38,343 nt of DNA from a virus, in the IMG/VR virus record IMGVR_UViG_3300035682_000084, positions 1-38,343 of that record, one strand, 5' to 3'. Position numbers and translations under genes: made by a program. Shown piece by piece: positions 14,377 to 21,373 of this stretch. The notes below the pieces were generated by a model. The model did not search any database. It saw only the letters and a list, made by a program, of their open reading frames with translations, and was not told the origin of the DNA. Within the stretch, counting starts at the first letter, position 1. Each line of letters starts with the position of its first letter.

Positions 14377-14643
14377 TTACCAGGGGTCTTGGTCCCCTGC
14401 CCCGGCGGCGGCGGATTCATCGAGGAGCTTGGGCGCCGGGTCTTCTTTCGGCTTGATGAAGCCGCCGATGAATTTGACGTCGGACTTGCTGACCCGTTTC
14501 CACGCACTCAAGCGAAATTCCTTGGGCGTGCCGTCGGGCATCTCCAGGAAGGCGCTGCCGGTGTAGTCCGGTTGCGTGTCGTTGGTCTTGCGAGTGTTCT
14601 GGAACAATGTCCAGGTGTTGGGTTTTGGCTGGTAGGTTGACAT
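14377..14643 (-). CDS. Small protein resembling phage ssDNA-binding-like proteins
   Basis: 88 residues. The pattern MSTYQPKPNTWTLFQNTRKTNDTQPDYTGS, then AFLEMPDGTPKEFRLSAWKRVSKSDVKFIGGFIKPKED, resembles a common small phage family with NTGSLFKN..K..PDYTGS...YWLSAW.K.S..G.KF motifs (DUF736-like, OB-fold-like). The usual NTGSLF is here NTWTLF. The C-terminal tail is acidic and Ala/Gly/Asp-rich, as in ssDNA-binding proteins. It is 6 bp from the gene before and 7 bp from the terminase. The ssDNA-binding reading is plausible, not certain. Confidence 0.6.
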   Translation of the reverse strand: MSTYQPKPNTWTLFQNTRKTNDTQPDYTGSAFLEMPDGTPKEFRLSAWKRVSKSDVKFIGGFIKPKEDPAPKLLDESAAAGAGDQDPW

Positions 14644-14649
14644 AAAGAG

Positions 14650-15195
14650 TTATTCGCAGGAGTAGGTGTCGCGCTGGCGTTGGATGCCGGTGGGCCATTG
14701 CGGGGTGGTAAAACTTTGGTCGGCGAAGAGGACGTAGTCGGTCGGCTGGATGGTCAAGCGGCCGTTGTCCAGGGCGATGAAGGTGAATTCTTTGTTCTGG
14801 CTAGGTTCGGCGCTGAAGCCGTCGTTGAGCGGGGCGACGCTGAAGAGGTAGTCGCCGGGTTGCTCGAGGGAGTCGCAGGTGCGGGCTATAACGCGTTGGC
14901 CGTCGAGATACGGATAAGCGTTGGCGCTCCATTCCCAGCCGTAGCAGTCCCAGCGTTGCGCGGCGGTGATCGGCCAAACGGGCTCGGGCTCGGGGTCGAA
15001 GGCCAATGCGTGCGGCGGGAGATTCCGGTAGCAGGCGCCGCACTCGAGGACGACGGTGCATCCCCAGGCGCGGCCGGGCCAGCTGGCCAGGGCGAACCAG
15101 ACGGCGGGAAGGAAGCCGCGGGGTTCTTTGTAAATGAAGGCGCTGTCGATCCAGAGGTATCGATGGCGCGGGAGGGGTCCGGTGAAGGAATTCAT
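14650..15195 (-). CDS. Unknown protein near the glycosyltransferases
   Basis: 181 residues from the ATG at 15195 (MNSFTGPLPRHRYLWIDSAF). It is rich in Trp, Tyr, Cys and Pro; the region AVWFALASWPGRAWGCTVVLECGACYRNLPPHALAF includes two Cys near each other and a CGAC motif. Later segments WDCYGWEWSANAYPYLDGQRVIARTCDSLEQPGDYLFSVAPLNDGFSAEP look beta-rich. No family is named with confidence. It begins 7 bp after the glycosyltransferase gene and may act with it, for example as a small partner or as a virion surface protein. Confidence 0.6.
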   Translation of the reverse strand: MNSFTGPLPRHRYLWIDSAFIYKEPRGFLPAVWFALASWPGRAWGCTVVLECGACYRNLPPHALAFDPEPEPVWPITAAQRWDCYGWEWSANAYPYLDGQRVIARTCDSLEQPGDYLFSVAPLNDGFSAEPSQNKEFTFIALDNGRLTIQPTDYVLFADQSFTTPQWPTGIQRQRDTYSCE

Positions 15196-15202
15196 AGAGG
15201 TC

Positions 15203-15964
15203 TTAGACGGGCCATTTGATGCCTTGGGCATAGGGGGCAATGGCCGGGCGATTGAGGAAGGAGGTGCCGTCGCGGGCGATGCGCTCGCGCTCGGCGGGGT
15301 TGGCCGTGCCGCGGGCGCTGAAGCTGGGCTCTTTGGCTCGGGTGGTGAAGGCGGCGTAGGGCCCGGGGACGTACACGGCGCCGGCGCGGAGGGCGGCGAG
15401 CATGTAGCCCCAGACGTCGGACAAATAGCCGGTGGTGGCGTAACCTTCGCGTTGCAGCCAGATCAAGAGGTCGTGGCGGATCAGGCTGGCGACGCCGCAT
15501 TCGGGGCGAACGCTTTTGTGAGCGATGTAAGCGCGGTAACTCTCGGGCGGAAGGTGCACCATGACGGGGCTGTAGCGGACGGTGCGCAGGAGTTGCGCCT
15601 GGCTGTCGACGTGGTCGAAGTCGGCGAAGATGGCGCCGGGGCGTTCGCCTTGGGCGTGGAGGTAGCCGCGGCGAAGGGCGGCGATGCAGCCAGGGTAAAG
15701 GTAGTCGTCGGCGCCGATGCCGAGGACATAGTCGGTCTGGAGGTTTTCGATGATCGGCTCCAGGGCGCGGAGGTGGTCGGTGCTTTTCGCGGGATGGCGG
15801 TGGACGGTGACGCCAGGATATTCGCTGGCGATCTCGTAGCTGCCGTCGGTGCTGTGGTCGTCGATGATGACAAATTGGTCGGCGCCTTGGCCGGCGGTGG
15901 ATTCAATGGCGCGGCGGAGGGTGTCGGCGCGGTTCCAGACGGGCATGATGATGGTGATGTTCAT
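15203..15964 (-). CDS. Family 2-type glycosyltransferase
   Basis: 253 residues with a GT-A fold pattern: N-terminal ITIIMPVWNRADTLRRAIES (1-23), donor-site motif VIIDDHSTDGSYEIA (about 32-47), and the DxD-like GIGADDYLYPG (about 82-92) that binds the metal and nucleotide sugar. The later HLPPESYRAYIAHKSVRPECGVASLIRHDLL fits the acceptor side. It lacks membrane segments, so it acts in the cytoplasm on a phage or host substrate. It overlaps the second glycosyltransferase by ATGA. Likely roles are decoration of virion proteins or of a host surface or lipid precursor; the substrate is not predictable here. Confidence 0.88.
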   Translation of the reverse strand: MNITIIMPVWNRADTLRRAIESTAGQGADQFVIIDDHSTDGSYEIASEYPGVTVHRHPAKSTDHLRALEPIIENLQTDYVLGIGADDYLYPGCIAALRRGYLHAQGERPGAIFADFDHVDSQAQLLRTVRYSPVMVHLPPESYRAYIAHKSVRPECGVASLIRHDLLIWLQREGYATTGYLSDVWGYMLAALRAGAVYVPGPYAAFTTRAKEPSFSARGTANPAERERIARDGTSFLNRPAIAPYAQGIKWPV

Positions 15965-16572
15965 GGCAGGGTGTAATCGTGGACGCCGATGTGCTTGAGG
16001 CGGATGCCGCGGTGGGCGTGGACCGGGATGTCGGCTTGCCAGGCGAGATAGCAGAAGGCCCAGTCTTCGGAGAGGTAGCGTCCGTCGCGGAGGCCGGCGG
16101 GGAACCAGTGGGTCCAGCCGGGGCCTTCGGTTGGGAGGTCGGCGGCCTTCTGCATGAGGGGTCGCATGGATTCGAGGGCACGCCGGGTGACGCGTAAAAA
16201 GCCGGTGCCGATGGCGTCGACGGCGACGATGGGGCCGCGGGCGGCGGTGGGGAGGAGGCGGCCGTGGCAGGGACGGCGGCTGGCGTGGCGCAAGGGATAG
16301 AGGCCGCCGATGATGTCCTGGTCACATTGGCAGATGGTGTCGAAGTCGTCGGCAGTGAAGGCGATGTCGTCGTCGATCCAGAGGAAGGCGGGCGCGTCAG
16401 TCTGGGCCAGGGCGCGGTCGAGGAGTTTGCTGCGGCCGCGGGCGATGTCGGATTCATGGTCGAGGTGGCACCAACCGGCAAAGTGCGGGCTCTGCATGGC
16501 GGCCATGAGGCCGGCGACGTAGCCGCCGCAATAGGTGTCGTTGCGGGAGCAGGTGAGAATCAGGGTTTTCAT
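15961..16572 (-). CDS. GT-A-type glycosyltransferase
   Basis: 203 residues from the ATG at 16572 (MKTLILTCSRNDTYCGGYVAGL), which overlaps the stop of the 106-residue gene. The donor motif AFLWIDDDIAFTADDFD (about 63-79) holds the DDD metal-binding residues; WCHLDHESDIARGRSKLLDRAL and the late SEDWAFCYLAWQADIPVHAHRGIRLKHIG match phage glycosyltransferases in which the conserved SED/DW and late His residues complete the active site. The ATG chosen avoids overlap with the gene before. It is coupled to the GT2 gene, and together they form a small glycosylation cassette in the middle of the packaging operon. Confidence 0.85.
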   Translation of the reverse strand: MKTLILTCSRNDTYCGGYVAGLMAAMQSPHFAGWCHLDHESDIARGRSKLLDRALAQTDAPAFLWIDDDIAFTADDFDTICQCDQDIIGGLYPLRHASRRPCHGRLLPTAARGPIVAVDAIGTGFLRVTRRALESMRPLMQKAADLPTEGPGWTHWFPAGLRDGRYLSEDWAFCYLAWQADIPVHAHRGIRLKHIGVHDYTLP

Positions 16573-16889
16573 TCGATATGCTCGATCTGGTCGAAGAGTT
16601 GGAGGACGTCGTCGAGGGCGCGGGTCATGCCGCTCTGCACGCTGCACATTTTTTCGTGGAGGTCGGCGCGGCGGGCGTCATTCGCCGTGCGGGCTTGGCC
16701 GGCACTTTGCTGATAGGCGCCGTAGCGTTCGATGGCACGGGCGCGGAGCTGGTGGATGCCTTCGCGGGCGAGACTAGCTTGTTTGAGGAGACGCTCGTTG
16801 TGCTCGCGTTCGACTTGCCAGCGGCGTTCCCAGGCTGCGGTGGTGTTCAATTCGGCGTTCATGCGGGCGATGGTTTCTTGGTGGCTCAT
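16569..16889 (-). CDS. Unknown coiled-coil protein
   Basis: 106 residues, almost all helical with heptad-like spacing (WERRWQVEREHNERLLKQASLAREGIHQLRARAIERYGAYQQ, then RADLHEKMCSVQSGMTRALDDVLQLFDQIEHIE). No catalytic motif and no membrane segment are seen. Small coiled-coil proteins near terminase can be small terminase subunits, but no HTH is visible here. ATGA overlaps link it to both neighbours. Function unknown. Confidence 0.6.
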   Translation of the reverse strand: MSHQETIARMNAELNTTAAWERRWQVEREHNERLLKQASLAREGIHQLRARAIERYGAYQQSAGQARTANDARRADLHEKMCSVQSGMTRALDDVLQLFDQIEHIE

Positions 16890-17137
16890 GGGTCAGTTTC
16901 GGCTGTTAGCTTGTTCCTCTCCGACAACATCAGTTCGGCCAAAATCCATGCGTGCTGCACGGACGGCGTTATTTCCTCATACTTTGCCTTCTCGCCGTCG
17001 GATTCGTAATATTTTGCCGTCGTCTCAACGAAATCCGGTTGGTTGTCGTCGGTGCGGATGATGGTGTAATGCCCGGAGGCCAAGAGCCCTTGCAGGGCGT
17101 GGGCCGCGAACAATTCTCTGAGCGTGATTTCGCTCAT
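16886..17137 (-). CDS. Small unknown phage protein (LRELFAAHALQGLLAS type)
   Basis: 83 residues from the ATG at 17137 (MSEITLRELFAAHALQGLLAS), which overlaps the previous stop by ATGA; the frame is open further upstream but overlaps another gene. The N-terminal helix motif TLRELFAAHALQGLLA and late helix HAWILAELMLSERNKL match a common small phage protein of unknown function that I recall as [DR]YFAAQALTGLLA...A..AY.IADAML.ER. It may be a structural or replication accessory protein. No further motif is seen. Confidence 0.6.
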   Translation of the reverse strand: MSEITLRELFAAHALQGLLASGHYTIIRTDDNQPDFVETTAKYYESDGEKAKYEEITPSVQHAWILAELMLSERNKLTAETDP

Positions 17138-17508
17138 GCCGCCTCCTTCAGTTTGCCGGCGGCGTGCAAGGACAGTTCCATTAAAACCATTTCGGGGACA
17201 GCGTCGATGTCGACGAATTTGGTGAATTGATCGAGGTTCTGGCTGATGAATGAGGCGGCATACATAGACGCGTTGCGACTGAGCGGGGCGCGTTGCTCGG
17301 CTTGGTGCAGGGCGTCGATGGCTGCGGCCGGCAGCGTGTCGTGCGTCCATAGGTTGCCGTGGCGACTCTTGAGCAGCCGCACGCCGATCTTGTTGACGGC
17401 GCTCACTGCGATGATATCCATGTCGGCCTCGTTATCGCCGGGCAACATGGTGAGGTCTTCGAGGGTGCAGGTTTTCCAGTCCTCGCGGTATTCGATGTGG
17501 TAGTTCAT
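17134..17508 (-). CDS. Unknown protein after the replicative helicase
   Basis: 124 residues. It begins MNYHIEYREDWKTCTLEDLTMLPGDNEADM and ends VLMELSLHAAGKLKEAA. A mixed alpha/beta fold is likely. There are no known motifs, one cysteine and no membrane segment. It starts 20 bp after the helicase stop and overlaps the next gene by ATGA, so it may belong to the replication operon. Function unknown. Confidence 0.55.
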   Translation of the reverse strand: MNYHIEYREDWKTCTLEDLTMLPGDNEADMDIIAVSAVNKIGVRLLKSRHGNLWTHDTLPAAAIDALHQAEQRAPLSRNASMYAASFISQNLDQFTKFVDIDAVPEMVLMELSLHAAGKLKEAA

Positions 17509-17528
17509 AGGTTGTATGTGTTGGTTGG

Positions 17529-18956
17529 TTAATCTCCGTCTTTGTCGTTGAAGTTGTTGGGTTGGTAGGTGGATTTGCTGGTGGTGATCGCTTGGCGCTT
17601 TTCGCTTTTGTTCGAGTAAAGTTCTTCCGTGCTGTTTTTGAATTTGGTGATCTCGGCGTCGAAGAGGAGTTCGATCCGGCCGACCGGCCCGTTGCGCTGC
17701 TTGGCCAGGATCAAGACGGCTTTGCCTTTGTCTTCTTCCTTGTGCGTTATCCGCTCCGGACGATGCAGCAAGGCGACAACATCGGCGTCTTGTTCAATGC
17801 TGCCGCTCTCGCGGAGGTGGCTGAGCTTGGGCTCGGCGCGTTCTTCCGCATCACGATTGAGCTGCGAGAGGGCGATGACGGGGACGGCGAGTTCCATCGC
17901 GGTCTGCTTGAGGCCGCTGCTGATCTCGTCGATCTCGAGGCGGCGGTCCTGGGCGGCTCGCTTCGTGCTGCCTTTCATCAGCTGGAGGTAGTCGACGATG
18001 AGGAGCTTGACGCCGTATTTGGCCACCGCGCGGCGGGCGCGGGCGCGGAAGGCGGCGATGCTCAGGGCGGGTGTCTCGTCGATGTAAAGCGGGGCCTGGC
18101 TAATCTCGTCGTGCTTGGCGCCGAGGTTTTGCAAGTCGGTCTTGGACATGAAGCCGTCGCGGATGCGTTGGAGTTTCACTCCGGCCTGCGTGCAGAGGAC
18201 GCGTTCCATCAAGTCGGCGGCGCCCATCTCGAGGCTGAAGAGGGCGGTGGGGACTTTGTCGGCCAGGCAGGCGTGCTCGGCGATGTTCGTGGCGAAGGCG
18301 CTTTTGCCCATGCTCGGCCGGGCCGCGATGATGATGAGTTGCGAGGGCTTTAATCCGCTGGTCATGCGGTCGAAGTCGTGAAAGCCGGTGGCGATGCCGA
18401 TGGGCTTGCCGCGTTTCTTATAGGCTTGCTCGATCCGGTCGGCGGCTTCGCTGACCGCCGTAGCGCAGTGCTGGAGGCCGGTTTGTTTCGTATCAAGGCG
18501 GAGGTCGAGGAGGCTTTTCTCGCTCGTGTCGAGGATCTCGTCGCTCGTGCGCTGGAAGTTGCGGGCCTCGAGCATGAGGTCGACGCCGATGCGGTGGATC
18601 TCACGGCGGCGCCAGTAATCGCGGAGCTGGTCGGCCCAATGGCTGACGGTGGCGGCGCTGCATTCGGTGCGGGTGTATTCGGCGGTGATGAAGCCGGGAC
18701 CGCCTTCGATTTTTTCGAGCTCGCCGGTCTGGCGGAAGGTTTCGGTGAAGGTGAGCAAATCGACGGGCTGACGGCGGGCGCTGAGAGTCTTGAGGACTTG
18801 CCAGGCGGTTGCGTTGGCGGGGGCGAAGAACCAGTCGTCGTGCACGAGCTCGAGGGCGGCGTCGAGGGCGGTGGTGCCGCCGTTGAGGACGCTGCTGATC
18901 AAGCCGGCTTCGGCGGGCTGGGACCAGAGCGGGATGGAGTTGGGGTCGGGATTCAT
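17529..18956 (-). CDS. dnaB: DnaB-type replicative DNA helicase
   Basis: 475 residues from the ATG at 18956 (MNPDPNSIPLWSQPAEAGLIS), coupled by ATGA to the coiled-coil gene before; the longer frame upstream overlaps other genes. The N-terminal part (about 10-100) is a DnaB N-domain with SSVLNGGTTALDAALELVHDDWFF. RecA core: Walker A AARPSMGKSAFA (Lys218), SLEMG (241-245), Walker B LLIVDYLQLM (Asp322), then SQLNRDAEERAEPKLSHLRESGSIEQDADVV and the LAKQRNGPVG arginine-finger-like segment. It should unwind the fork as a hexamer. No primase domain is fused, and none is obvious in the genome. It is probably loaded by the initiator-like protein coded upstream at 19618-20535. Confidence 0.93.
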   Translation of the reverse strand: MNPDPNSIPLWSQPAEAGLISSVLNGGTTALDAALELVHDDWFFAPANATAWQVLKTLSARRQPVDLLTFTETFRQTGELEKIEGGPGFITAEYTRTECSAATVSHWADQLRDYWRRREIHRIGVDLMLEARNFQRTSDEILDTSEKSLLDLRLDTKQTGLQHCATAVSEAADRIEQAYKKRGKPIGIATGFHDFDRMTSGLKPSQLIIIAARPSMGKSAFATNIAEHACLADKVPTALFSLEMGAADLMERVLCTQAGVKLQRIRDGFMSKTDLQNLGAKHDEISQAPLYIDETPALSIAAFRARARRAVAKYGVKLLIVDYLQLMKGSTKRAAQDRRLEIDEISSGLKQTAMELAVPVIALSQLNRDAEERAEPKLSHLRESGSIEQDADVVALLHRPERITHKEEDKGKAVLILAKQRNGPVGRIELLFDAEITKFKNSTEELYSNKSEKRQAITTSKSTYQPNNFNDKDGD

Positions 18957-19189
18957 GAGAGTGGCAGGAGGTTTGACGCGCTCAGGGCTTCGATCTCGCG
19001 CTCGAGTTGGCGGATTTTTTCGAGGCGGTCGCGGGCGATGGTGATGAGATGGTCGCGGTCGGCTTGGGCCTCGTTGCGTTCGCGTTCCAGCTGGCGGGCA
19101 AAGTCGGCTGGCACGGTCGCGCAACTGTAAAAACCAATGACGTTTACGGCCTGATAGTCTGTTTCGGGGGTTTTGCTGAGGTCGATCAT
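18953..19189 (-). CDS. Small coiled-coil protein
   Basis: 78 residues. After an N-terminal part with CATVPADFARQLERERNE, it is a long helix (AQADRDHLITIARDRLEKIRQLEREIEALSASN) with heptad spacing. It has no DNA-binding motif and no membrane segment. It sits between the 77-residue gene and the helicase, with ATGA overlaps to both. It may be a helicase-associated factor or a small replication partner; this is only context. Confidence 0.55.
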   Translation of the reverse strand: MIDLSKTPETDYQAVNVIGFYSCATVPADFARQLERERNEAQADRDHLITIARDRLEKIRQLEREIEALSASNLLPLS

Positions 19190-19419
19190 TGGAGGTCGAA
19201 TTCGACGGCGGCGAGGGCGGCTTCGCGGGCGTCGAGGGCGAGTTGGTTGCGCGGGGTGCTGAGGCGCAGGGCGTAGACCAGGAGGGCGACCTGCTCGGCG
19301 GCGCGGTCGTAAAGCCGGGCAAGCTCGAGTGCGCTGGGTGCGGGGCTGGTGCCGCGGGGGTATTTGTCGTAGGGGACAAATTCGATGCGGCCGAGCTGAG
19401 GGGTGGGCTTGGGGTTCAT
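19186..19419 (-). CDS. Small unknown protein of the replication operon
   Basis: 77 residues beginning MNPKPTPQLGRIEFVPYDKYPRG, then a helical half SALELARLYDRAAEQVALLVYALRLSTPRNQLALDAREAALAAVEFDLQ. No known motif. ATGA overlaps with the 35-residue gene before and the coiled-coil gene after. The tight spacing shows it is translated with them; the function is unknown. Confidence 0.55.
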   Translation of the reverse strand: MNPKPTPQLGRIEFVPYDKYPRGTSPAPSALELARLYDRAAEQVALLVYALRLSTPRNQLALDAREAALAAVEFDLQ

Positions 19420-19523
19420 GGGCGTAAAGGGGTTGTCCCTGCCTGTTTCATGCGGTGCACAATTTTGTGGCGGCCGGTCGGCGGATCTCCCGCCGCACCA
19501 TGGGTCAGGGGCAAAGTGTTCAT
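19416..19523 (-). CDS. Tiny ORF, 35 residues
   Basis: MNTLPLTHGAAGDPPTGRHK is the N-terminal part; the rest is IVHRMKQAGTTPLRP. The case for it is the position: its ATG overlaps the stop of the 33-residue gene (ATGA), and its own stop overlaps the next start (ATGA). The sequence has no motif. It may be real and small, or a decoding bridge that keeps ribosomes coupled. Confidence 0.4.
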   Translation of the reverse strand: MNTLPLTHGAAGDPPTGRHKIVHRMKQAGTTPLRP

Positions 19524-19621
19524 GCGTAGGGGCCCCCTCCGTCGTCGTCGAACATGACCAGGAGAATCATGGCGATGAGGGCAATGAGGGCGGTGTAGGC
19601 CAGGAAGCTCGCGGGCGTCAT
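19520..19621 (-). CDS. Tiny single-span membrane protein
   Basis: 33 residues: MTPASFLAYTALIALIAMIL starts it, followed by LVMFDDDGGGPYA. A single hydrophobic helix (about 5-24) is followed by an acidic tail, so the topology is most likely N-out or N-in with a short charged end. It begins inside the stop of the initiator gene (ATGA) and ends inside the next start (ATGA), so it is probably translated. Function unknown; it may tether something to the membrane. Confidence 0.55.
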   Translation of the reverse strand: MTPASFLAYTALIALIAMILLVMFDDDGGGPYA

Positions 19622-20535
19622 GTGGGCTCCTTCTCGGCAAGGACGATGGCGGCGAGGATCTCGTGACGGAGGGACTCGGGGATGTCCGACCACTGGGCGT
19701 AGGGCATGGCTTCAGCCGGGGCGTCGGGATAAAGGGCGACCAGGGCGGCGTGCCAGACGTCAGCAGGCGGGCCCCCCATTTCTTTTTTTTGCGAATTTCC
19801 GGAGACGAGGCCGTGACGCTGACAATGGGCGGCAGCGCGGGTCAACTCGGTCGACCAGTTGTTGAGCAATGTGGCGAGGTCTTTCCGGCGGTAGTCGTCG
19901 CGGCTGGCGATGACGTCGCAATAGTAGGATTCAAGCTGGCGCCATTCGTCGTCGGTCGTGTCGGCAACGGCGGCACGGGCGGTCTTCCAGGCGCGGGCGA
20001 GGCTGCGATCGAGCGGAGTGCCGGGGCGCATGCGGAAGATGGCTTTGGCTCGGAGGAGGCTCGGATCTTCCACGCCGGAGGGCGCGACTGACTCGTCCCC
20101 GCTTGCGGGGACTATAGGGGTATCCCTTCCCTTCCCTGTTCCATTCCCTGTTCCCTGATCCTGCGTCGATTGATCGGCGAGGATTCGTCGATCGTTCGTC
20201 GAGGATTCGACGAGCGCATATTGCTTGAGGCGAGAGGGTTGCGGACGATCAACTCTTTGGTGCTTGCGGAAGTTCGCCACGCGTCCAATCGGTCGGTCGG
20301 GACTGCCGCAGAGGTCGATCCACTCGCTGCGCGAAAGCTCGTCGAGCATTCGTCGAACATTCGACGAATCTTCGCGGAAGAGGACGGCGCCGCGGATGTA
20401 GTCCGGATCGGCGTCGAAGTAGCCTTCGTCGTCGGCTAGATTTAACAGGCCGAGGGCGAGGATGCGAGTGTCGTAGGCCAACCGGCTCATGACGGGGTGG
20501 ACCCAAAATTCGGGTTTTACTGTGCGGATGCGCAT
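19618..20535 (-). CDS. Replication initiator / replisome organiser-like protein
   Basis: 305 residues. The N-terminal winged-helix part, MRIRTVKPEFWVHPVMSRLAYDTRILALGLLNLADDEGYFDADPDYIRGAVLF, is the start seen in many phage replication proteins (lambda O / DnaD-like). A disordered, polar linker with GTGNGTGKGRDTPIV (about 130-160) is followed by a C-terminal helical domain (WKTARAAVADTTDDEWRQLESYYCDVIASRDDYRRKDLATLLNNWSTELTRAA). The gene contains two 11-bp iteron arrays (20165-20219, 20330-20373), so it probably codes the protein that binds its own origin, as in lambda. The DnaB helicase lies three small genes downstream. The start overlaps the previous gene by 19 bp. Confidence 0.78.
   Translation of the reverse strand: MRIRTVKPEFWVHPVMSRLAYDTRILALGLLNLADDEGYFDADPDYIRGAVLFREDSSNVRRMLDELSRSEWIDLCGSPDRPIGRVANFRKHQRVDRPQPSRLKQYALVESSTNDRRILADQSTQDQGTGNGTGKGRDTPIVPASGDESVAPSGVEDPSLLRAKAIFRMRPGTPLDRSLARAWKTARAAVADTTDDEWRQLESYYCDVIASRDDYRRKDLATLLNNWSTELTRAAAHCQRHGLVSGNSQKKEMGGPPADVWHAALVALYPDAPAEAMPYAQWSDIPESLRHEILAAIVLAEKEPT
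20117..20157. other. Pyrimidine-rich tract next to the iterons
   Basis: The plus strand here is almost all C/T with direct repeats of TTCCCTGTTCC. It lies directly beside the iteron cluster at 20165-20219, inside the initiator gene. Strand asymmetry of this kind next to iterons could help melting, but it is GC-rich and may simply encode the Gly-rich linker. Confidence 0.4.
20165..20219. repeat. Iteron array 2 (five 11-bp units), candidate origin
   Basis: Five tandem 11-mers: GTCGATTGATC, GGCGAGGATTC, GTCGATCGTTC, GTCGAGGATTC and GACGAGCGCAT. The consensus GTCGA-N3-TTC matches array 1 at 20330-20373. The 11-bp period is not a multiple of 3, so coding does not explain it. Such tandem iterons inside a phage initiator gene are the pattern of the lambda O origin. 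Confidence 0.75.
20330..20373. repeat. Iteron array 1 (four 11-bp units), candidate origin
   Basis: Units CGCGAAAGCTC, GTCGAGCATTC, GTCGAACATTC and GACGAATCTTC lie in tandem. Three share GTCGA/GACGA and TTC with array 2. The middle two differ at one base only. The array lies inside the N-terminal domain coding region of the initiator gene. Confidence 0.75.
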
Positions 20536-20714
20536 GGCGGGGTCTTTCTTTTCGATTGAGGCATGGTGAAAGGGCGGCGGAAGGGGTTGCCCCAGACGAT
20601 GCCGCGGCGTTTGGCCCAGGCGTCCAGGGCGCGATTAAAGCCGACGCAGTCGAGCTGCTCGTAGCCAACTGTGCCGGGTTCGATTTCTATGGGGAGGCGG
20701 TTCATTTTTTTCAT
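20517..20714 (-). CDS. Small unknown protein
   Basis: 65 residues from the ATG at 20714 (MKKMNRLPIEIEPGTVGYEQ), overlapping the stop of the 45-residue gene (ATGA). The body contains LDCVGFNRALDAWAKRRGIVWGNPFRRPF, and the tail is basic. No known motif. Its stop lies 19 bp inside the initiator gene. A DNA-binding or regulatory role for this basic protein is possible but unproved. Confidence 0.55.
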   Translation of the reverse strand: MKKMNRLPIEIEPGTVGYEQLDCVGFNRALDAWAKRRGIVWGNPFRRPFTMPQSKRKTPPCASAQ

Positions 20715-20848
20715 GACCGGCGGGCCAGGCGCTCGAGGATGGACTTCCAACCGAGATAGCCGACGAGCTGCTGGCGGCCGTCGCTCTCGCGGGCAACGTC
20801 GGGAGCTTTCGCGGCGGTGGGTTTAGGGTCAGTGCTGTTGGTAGCCAT
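20711..20848 (-). CDS. Small unknown protein, 45 residues
   Basis: Direct translation gives MATNSTDPKPTAAKAPDVAR followed by ESDGRQQLVGYLGWKSILERLARRS. The first half is disordered and the second an amphipathic helix. An AAGG lies before the ATG. Its stop overlaps the next start (ATGA) and its start overlaps the end of the zinc-finger-like gene. Likely translated; function unknown. Confidence 0.5.
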   Translation of the reverse strand: MATNSTDPKPTAAKAPDVARESDGRQQLVGYLGWKSILERLARRS

Positions 20849-21026
20849 GGTAAATTTGCCTTTCGTCTTTGGTCATGGGGCGGAGTGAGTGGATGCGGTA
20901 AAGGTCGTGGGCGAGGTCCATGACGTCGCGGTTGCAGGGGACGCAAAGTGCGCCGATGTCATGAACAAAGACGGCTTCGCGGGTCTTGCCGAATTCGCCG
21001 CAGAGGATGCAGTCGGGGGCGTTCAT
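20829..21026 (-). CDS. Small zinc-finger-like protein
   Basis: 65 residues. Two CxxC knuckles are visible: CILCGE (Cys6, Cys9) and CVPCNRD (about Cys28, Cys31), about 20 residues apart, with the spacing of a four-cysteine zinc ribbon. The rest (MDLAHDLYRIHSLRPMTKDERQIYHGYQQH) is helical and basic. It may bind nucleic acid or a host protein. Its ATG overlaps the stop of the upstream gene (ATGA). Confidence 0.6.
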   Translation of the reverse strand: MNAPDCILCGEFGKTREAVFVHDIGALCVPCNRDVMDLAHDLYRIHSLRPMTKDERQIYHGYQQH

Positions 21027-21373
21027 GGGCGTTTGCCGACGGTGCGGTGATGGGCGGCTTCCCAGGAGCCGGTGTCGTTAATCTGGACAGCAAACTTTTC
21101 GCCCGCTCGGTAGTAGGCGCTGTCGCGCACCGAGACATTGATCATCCCGGCCTTGCCCTCGATCTCGCAGCCCAGCAGGCGGTGGTTGAAGTGATGGCGC
21201 CGGGCAATGGCGTAAATGGCGACGTCGTCATCAAGCTCTTCGACTGGAACCTCCGGCGCTGGCCCTGGCTGCCACAACGGAGCGTCTTCCGGCGGCTCAG
21301 GCACGTTGTCCGCCGCTTCGACGGCCAGCTGCTCCGCGGGCGCCGTGCGTCGCAGGCGCAGGGCCTCAGCCAT
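21023..21373 (-). CDS. Unknown protein; may also be the C-terminal part of a frameshift product
   Basis: 116 residues from the ATG at 21373 (MAEALRLRRTAPAEQLAVEA), with GGAAGG about 10 bases before it. The frame is open back to an ATG at 21505, but that part overlaps the HTH gene, so the shorter start is preferred. After an acidic, Pro-rich linker comes a compact domain, VAIYAIARRHHFNHRLLGCEIEGKAGMINVSVRDSAYYRAGEKFAVQIND, which may be a small beta module. It can also be reached by a -1 shift from the upstream HTH gene at 21415, giving a fused protein of about 469 residues. Which route is used is unknown. Confidence 0.6.
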   Translation of the reverse strand: MAEALRLRRTAPAEQLAVEAADNVPEPPEDAPLWQPGPAPEVPVEELDDDVAIYAIARRHHFNHRLLGCEIEGKAGMINVSVRDSAYYRAGEKFAVQINDTGSWEAAHHRTVGKRP

